Of a DNA stretch of 8,195 nucleotides, positions 4,760-8,195 are shown piece by piece (within the stretch, counting starts at the first letter, position 1; every line of letters begins with the position of its first letter). A program made the translations under genes and the position numbers. This stretch comes from Nitrospirota bacterium. Its GTDB lineage: Bacteria; NPL-UPA2; JAGMAN01. The stretch lies in NCBI GenBank assembly GCA_030605915.1, contig JAUWHM010000134.1:1-8195 (forward strand), read 5' to 3'. The notes under the pieces were generated by a model. It did not search any database. It was not told the origin of the DNA and was given only the letters and a program-made list of their open reading frames with translations.

Positions 4760-6235
4760 ATGAGCTTGAAGGTCTATAATACGCTTACCCGCACAAAAGA
4801 GGAGTTCCTTCCCTTAGAGGAAGGGAGGGTGGGGATGTATGCCTGCGGGGTAACCGTTTACGATGAATGCCATTTGGGGCATGCCCGGGCCTATGTAGCA
4901 CTGGACGTCATCCGCCGTTATTTAGAATATAAGGGCTATCAGGTTAACTATATCCAGAACTTCACCGATGTGGATGATAAAATAATTGCTCGGGCTCGAG
5001 AGATGAGGAAGAACGAGGAGAAAGATTTGAAGGAATTCTGCAAAGAGATTGCTGACAAGTATACCAAGGCGTATTTCGAGCAGATGGATAAACTGGCTGT
5101 TAAGAGGGCAACTCAATATCCCAGGGCAACCGAGCATATCGGGGAGATGATAGAGCTTACGGAAGGGCTTATCAGGAAGGGATATGGCTACGAGATAGAT
5201 GGAGATGTCTTCTTCCAGGTGGGAAAGTTTAAGGACTACGGGAAACTTTCTCACCGAAAACTGGACGAGATGAGGATAGGCTCCCGGGTGGAGGTGGATG
5301 AACGAAAGCGAAGTCCCTTAGACTTTGCCCTCTGGAAGTGCTCTAAGGAGGATGAACCATCCTGGGATAGCCCCTGGGGGAAAGGTAGACCGGGCTGGCA
5401 TATAGAGTGTTCAGCTATGTCCATGAAATACTTGGGAGAGAGTTTTGATATGCATGCCGGAGGTCAGGACCTCATCTTTCCCCATCATGAGAATGAGATA
5501 GCTCAATCTGAAGGCTATACTGGAAAACCATTTGCCAGGTATTGGCTCCACAATGGTTTCGTTACCATAAATCGGGAGAAGATGTCTAAGTCCCTGGGGA
5601 ACTTCTTCACTCTCAGAGAGATATTCCAGATGTATGACCCCCGGGTGGTGAGATTGTTTCTCCTGTCCACTCATTACCGTAAGCCCATAGATTTCAGTGA
5701 TGATAAACTGAATAAGGCTAAGAGGAGTCTGGAAAGGATAGAGAACTGTCTTCGGGAGGTGGAAAGGAAGCAACATCCCCCCTCACCGTACCCTCTCCCC
5801 TCTGGCGAGAGGTCTCTAAAAGCGACTCGCCGTGGCGAGACTAAAGGTGAGGGGCTAAAAGAGAAGATGGACTCTGATAGAAAGAGATTCGAGGAAGCTA
5901 TGGATGATGACTTTAATACAGCCGCCGCCCTGGGAGTGATCTTTGATTTAGTGTCCAGGACTAATAATTGGCTGGATAAAGGGGATTTATCTTCAGTGGC
6001 CAGGGCCGCTCCCGAGCTAAGGGATTTTTGTCAGGTCCTGGGATTGAGCCTTGAGAGGGGCCAGGAGGTAAGATTAGCGCAAGAGCTAATGAGACTAATC
6101 AAAGACAGAGAAGAAGCTCGCCGAAAGAAAGATTGGGTCAAAGCCGATGCCATCCGGGCTAAACTGATGCAAGAAGGGATTATCCTGGAAGACCGTCCGC
6201 AAGGGACCACCTGGCGCCGGGGCAGAGGAGAATAA
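4760..6235 (+). CDS. cysS: Cysteinyl-tRNA synthetase with an in-frame repeat insertion
   Basis: Class I aminoacyl-tRNA synthetase that charges tRNA-Cys; cytoplasmic monomer with a catalytic zinc. 491 aa, against about 460 for the family. Seen: MYACGVTVYDECHLGHAR with zinc ligand C29 and the HIGH motif as HLGH (38-41); GRPGWHIECSAM with C217; HAGGQDLIFPHHENE with H242 and E246; and KMSKS at 274-278. The spacing of ligands 217-242-246 equals that of the E. coli enzyme (209-234-238). The DALR domain starts near RFEEAMDDDFNTAAALGVIFD, and the short C-terminal domain ends EDRPQGTTWRR. The extra length is residues about 338-366 (PPSPYPLPSGERSLKATRRG and onward), lying in the variable linker before the DALR domain. 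Start: ATG 4760, with a GTG one codon upstream also possible. It is divergent from apbE. All catalytic and zinc residues are intact, so it is presumably active. Confidence 0.97.
   Translation: MSLKVYNTLTRTKEEFLPLEEGRVGMYACGVTVYDECHLGHARAYVALDVIRRYLEYKGYQVNYIQNFTDVDDKIIARAREMRKNEEKDLKEFCKEIADKYTKAYFEQMDKLAVKRATQYPRATEHIGEMIELTEGLIRKGYGYEIDGDVFFQVGKFKDYGKLSHRKLDEMRIGSRVEVDERKRSPLDFALWKCSKEDEPSWDSPWGKGRPGWHIECSAMSMKYLGESFDMHAGGQDLIFPHHENEIAQSEGYTGKPFARYWLHNGFVTINREKMSKSLGNFFTLREIFQMYDPRVVRLFLLSTHYRKPIDFSDDKLNKAKRSLERIENCLREVERKQHPPSPYPLPSGERSLKATRRGETKGEGLKEKMDSDRKRFEEAMDDDFNTAAALGVIFDLVSRTNNWLDKGDLSSVARAAPELRDFCQVLGLSLERGQEVRLAQELMRLIKDREEARRKKDWVKADAIRAKLMQEGIILEDRPQGTTWRRGRGE
5779..5854. repeat. 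76-bp multi-hairpin palindromic element inserted in frame in cysS
   Basis: The outer arms CCCCTCACC (5779-5787) and GGTGAGGGG (5846-5854) are perfect 9-bp inverted repeats. Between them lie two further perfect stems: CCTCTC/GAGAGG (5792-5797 with 5807-5812) and CTCGCC/GGCGAG (5826-5831 with 5834-5839, 2-nt loop). The whole can fold as a three-way junction in DNA or mRNA. It encodes a peptide rich in P, S, G and R at a point where CysRS families vary in length. The frame stays open, and homology resumes directly after it. Confidence 0.85.
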
Positions 6236-6358
6236 TATGGAGTTCTTAAGGGCAATAACCATCGGGACCTCGAAGAGCGATATGGAAAAGAGTTCTCAGG
6301 CAGGAAGAGCTAAAAATGCAGTTCGAAAAATTACTCGGTGATTTTAACGGAGTCGGCG
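6236..6358 (+). other. Intergenic spacer between cysS and the UxaE-like gene, with a doubtful 34-codon ORF
   Basis: A 123-bp spacer without a recognised gene. An ATG at 6237, just after the cysS stop, opens a 34-codon frame ending at 6341 (MEFLRAITIGTSKSDMEK and onward). A second frame from 6316 (MQFEKLLGDFNGVG, 20 codons), with a GGAAGAG ahead of it, overlaps the start of the next gene. Neither resembles anything I know. They could be chance, coupling leader peptides, or the worn remains of a gene. I see no convincing terminator hairpin, so cysS and the next gene may be co-transcribed. Confidence 0.3.
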
Positions 6359-8011
6359 ATGAGCTCACCTCTGGATGAGAAGAAGATTCTCAATTTAGAA
6401 TCTCTACTGATAAAGGAAGCCTTCCTTGAGAAAAAAACCTTTTCAAAGGAAGATAGAGAAAAAATTAAAAGTATCCGTGGGTTCTACTATCTCTCTATGG
6501 AGAAAGCACCGAGCAGCATCCTTCTCATGGCCAACCATGATGGTGATAGAGTCTTGGTGATATTCTACCGCAAAGACTCAACCAGCAGTATCAGTCACAA
6601 ATTTCAAGGGCGTTTCCTAAAAGGGAAATACCTCAATGTCATGGTCTGCCCATTCACTCATGGCAACGCCTGCGCCTTAAGAGAGATATTCCCTTACACG
6701 GCACCGGTGGTTATAGGAAAAAGAGCTGCCTTCGGAATGGGTTATCGTGCTCCCTGGGGGTTGGGCAATGTCGCTCAAGCTATGCTTGCCAGAGAACTGA
6801 ATGTTACGGTGATGCTGGCTCAACAGTCAGCCCGGGAGGTACACAGAACGGGAAGAGGCTTTAGAGATGTTTTAGACCGGGCTACCTGGTCAGCCTTTGA
6901 AGTTCATCTGAGTACCGGGTGGGGAGCTGATGCAGACCATCTGAAGACAGAGGAAGATGTGAGTGAGGCTGTTGAGGCTGGATACACCTACTTCACCTAC
7001 GACCCGTCGGATAAGATCAGGAATGAAGTTGGAGGAACGAAGATTGAGGAGTTAAAGGAAGACGAAATTGAAACGGCCTTCAATGACGCTGTCCCGGATG
7101 AGAGCGAAAGGACTCGACTTCTAAAGCGCTATCAGAACCGTCCCTTGAATATACCGGAAGTTTCCTGTAGTTTCCTCCCAGAAGATGTGATGAGAATTGC
7201 CGTTAAATATTATCAAGCGCTTCAATGCGTTTCCCGGTTGTACAGATTGACAAGCAAGCTGAAGGGAAAGGAACCCTTCGAGACCGAGGTATCCATTGAT
7301 GAAACGGATGCGGAGACTACTTTGGCGGCCCAGATTTTCATCACCGCCGAGCTAAAACGGATGAGAGTTGAATTTGCAGGATTGGCACCTCGCTTCCCCG
7401 GTTTTTTTGAAAAAGCGATTGACTACTATTCAGCAAGAGAGCCTTCCACCGGGCAGAAGAGAGCAGACCTTCAGCAATTCGAGAAAAGACTTAAGGAAAT
7501 TGTGGCTGTTGCCAGACACTTCGGATACAAAATCTCAGTTCATACAGGAAGTGATAAATTTCTCATATATCCTGTTCTTGGGAAGATAGCCAGAGGAATC
7601 CTCCATGTGAAGACAGCCGGGACAACATACCTTGAGGAGTTGAAAGTTATTGCCAGGCATAACCCTGAGCTTTTCAGAGAAATCTACCTTTTCTCTCGGA
7701 AGCAATTTGAGAAGGACCGAGCAACCTATCAGCTTTCAACAAACCTGGATAACATACCTGACCTCTCCCATCTTGGTAGAGGACAAATAGCTGAACTGCT
7801 TGATTCAAAGTCAGGAAACGATGATTTACGCCAAGTCATGCATGTAACTTACGGTTCTGTTCTAACAGGCAGAAAGGAAGATGGGGGTTTGCTTTTCACC
7901 GACCGATGCTCAAGAATTTTAAACGAGAACGAGCCTGAACTGTTTGCCACTGTCGGTGCCCACCTGAGACACCATATCAAGCAACTCGGTTTAGACACGA
8001 GGAGGTCTTAA
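6359..8011 (+). CDS. uxaE: Tagaturonate epimerase family protein (UxaE-like)
   Basis: A 550-aa cytoplasmic protein resembling the UxaE family, whose Thermotoga member (TM0440) interconverts D-tagaturonate and D-fructuronate in galacturonate/glucuronate breakdown. Recognised from segments such as the SVHTGSDKF block (H395, D399, K400), GILHVKTAGTTYLEEL (H416), the MHVTYGSVLTG block near the end (H495), and the AAFGMGYRAPWGLGN region of the N-terminal third. The conserved histidines and acidic residues suggest a metal-aided sugar-acid epimerase, but I cannot assign ligands with certainty. ATG 6359 has a GGAG site 6 nt upstream. A GTG at 6338 would add seven residues but has no ribosome site. 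It is followed at once by a probable sugar isomerase gene. Related enzymes may act on other keto-sugar acids, so the substrate is inference. Confidence 0.75.
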   Translation: MSSPLDEKKILNLESLLIKEAFLEKKTFSKEDREKIKSIRGFYYLSMEKAPSSILLMANHDGDRVLVIFYRKDSTSSISHKFQGRFLKGKYLNVMVCPFTHGNACALREIFPYTAPVVIGKRAAFGMGYRAPWGLGNVAQAMLARELNVTVMLAQQSAREVHRTGRGFRDVLDRATWSAFEVHLSTGWGADADHLKTEEDVSEAVEAGYTYFTYDPSDKIRNEVGGTKIEELKEDEIETAFNDAVPDESERTRLLKRYQNRPLNIPEVSCSFLPEDVMRIAVKYYQALQCVSRLYRLTSKLKGKEPFETEVSIDETDAETTLAAQIFITAELKRMRVEFAGLAPRFPGFFEKAIDYYSAREPSTGQKRADLQQFEKRLKEIVAVARHFGYKISVHTGSDKFLIYPVLGKIARGILHVKTAGTTYLEELKVIARHNPELFREIYLFSRKQFEKDRATYQLSTNLDNIPDLSHLGRGQIAELLDSKSGNDDLRQVMHVTYGSVLTGRKEDGGLLFTDRCSRILNENEPELFATVGAHLRHHIKQLGLDTRRS

Positions 8012-8195
8012 ATGGAGAAGTCCTGTAATGAGTACATGAATCTTGGGATTGTGCATTTTATGGCCTTTCCAGAAACTATCAAAGGAGAAGGCCCGATTCT
8101 GGAGACTCTCAGGAAGATAGTGGAAGATGAATTCTTTAAGGCTATAGAGATTACCTGGATCAAGGATGAAAAGGTTAGAACCCAAGCCAGGGACC
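8012..8195 (+). CDS. Probable sugar phosphate isomerase/epimerase (TIM barrel), cut by window edge
   Basis: Only the first 61 codons are present (MEKSCNEYMNLGIVHFMAFP and onward). The opening strand NLGIVHFMAFPE, the helix PILETLRKIVEDEFF and the next strand KAIEITWIKDEKVR resemble the first beta-alpha-beta unit of xylose-isomerase-like TIM barrels, where the second strand often ends in an acidic residue. ATG 8012 begins directly after the TAA of the upstream gene (TAAATG), with a strong GAGGAGG site 6 nt before it, so the two are surely co-transcribed. A role in the same sugar-acid pathway is likely but rests on context. The fold call is moderate because most of the protein lies outside the window. 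Confidence 0.55.
   Translation, partial: MEKSCNEYMNLGIVHFMAFPETIKGEGPILETLRKIVEDEFFKAIEITWIKDEKVRTQARD

Noticed and set aside
5779..5854. Transcription terminator or pseudogene break within cysS
   Set aside because: The frame is open across it, CysRS homology continues on both sides with all key residues, and there is no T-run after the stems.
6338..6358. GTG start for the UxaE-like gene at 6338
   Set aside because: No ribosome site precedes it, whereas ATG 6359 has GGAG at a 6-nt distance.

Overview
The window looks like a chromosomal segment from an uncultivated or little-studied anaerobic bacterium. The evidence is a Rex-type NADH/NAD+ sensor, an ApbE flavin transferase made as a lipoprotein, and frequent AGA/AGG arginine and ATA isoleucine codons. 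I cannot name the phylum. The abundance of in-frame palindromic repeats inside genes resembles what is seen in several candidate bacterial phyla, but that is an impression and not a classification.

Minus strand, positions 1-4658, is read right to left. It holds a very tightly packed run of six genes: apbE lipoprotein, rex, a stand-alone MshEN (GspE N-terminal-like) domain protein, a response regulator with two receiver domains and no output domain, an RsbW-like ATP-binding protein, and a STAS anti-sigma-factor antagonist. Successive genes overlap by 1, 11 and 4 nt, are then separated by 1 nt, and finally overlap by 4 nt, so they are very likely one translationally coupled transcript. After a 50-nt gap comes an M20 metallopeptidase cut by the left edge. 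The operon joins redox sensing (Rex), periplasmic flavinylation (ApbE), a possible cyclic-di-GMP receptor (MshEN), phosphorylation (two receivers) and partner switching (RsbW/STAS). No sigma factor or PP2C phosphatase is visible, so the regulatory target is unknown.

Plus strand, positions 4760-8195, starts from a divergent 100-bp intergenic region. It holds cysS (cysteinyl-tRNA synthetase), a short gene-poor spacer, a 550-aa protein of the UxaE tagaturonate epimerase family, and the first 61 codons of a probable TIM-barrel sugar isomerase/epimerase. The last two are probably a small hexuronate or sugar catabolism operon.

The most striking feature cuts across these genes. Three of the eight complete or near-complete genes carry structured, repeat-like DNA inside their reading frames. 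A hairpin element sits in a loop of the M20 peptidase. A 76-bp element with three nested perfect stems sits in the linker before the DALR domain of cysS. A composite of two 24-bp palindromic repeats plus a CACAGAG-type repeat encodes residues 13-40 of ApbE, including most of the hydrophobic core of its lipoprotein signal peptide. All keep the frame open and spare the catalytic motifs.
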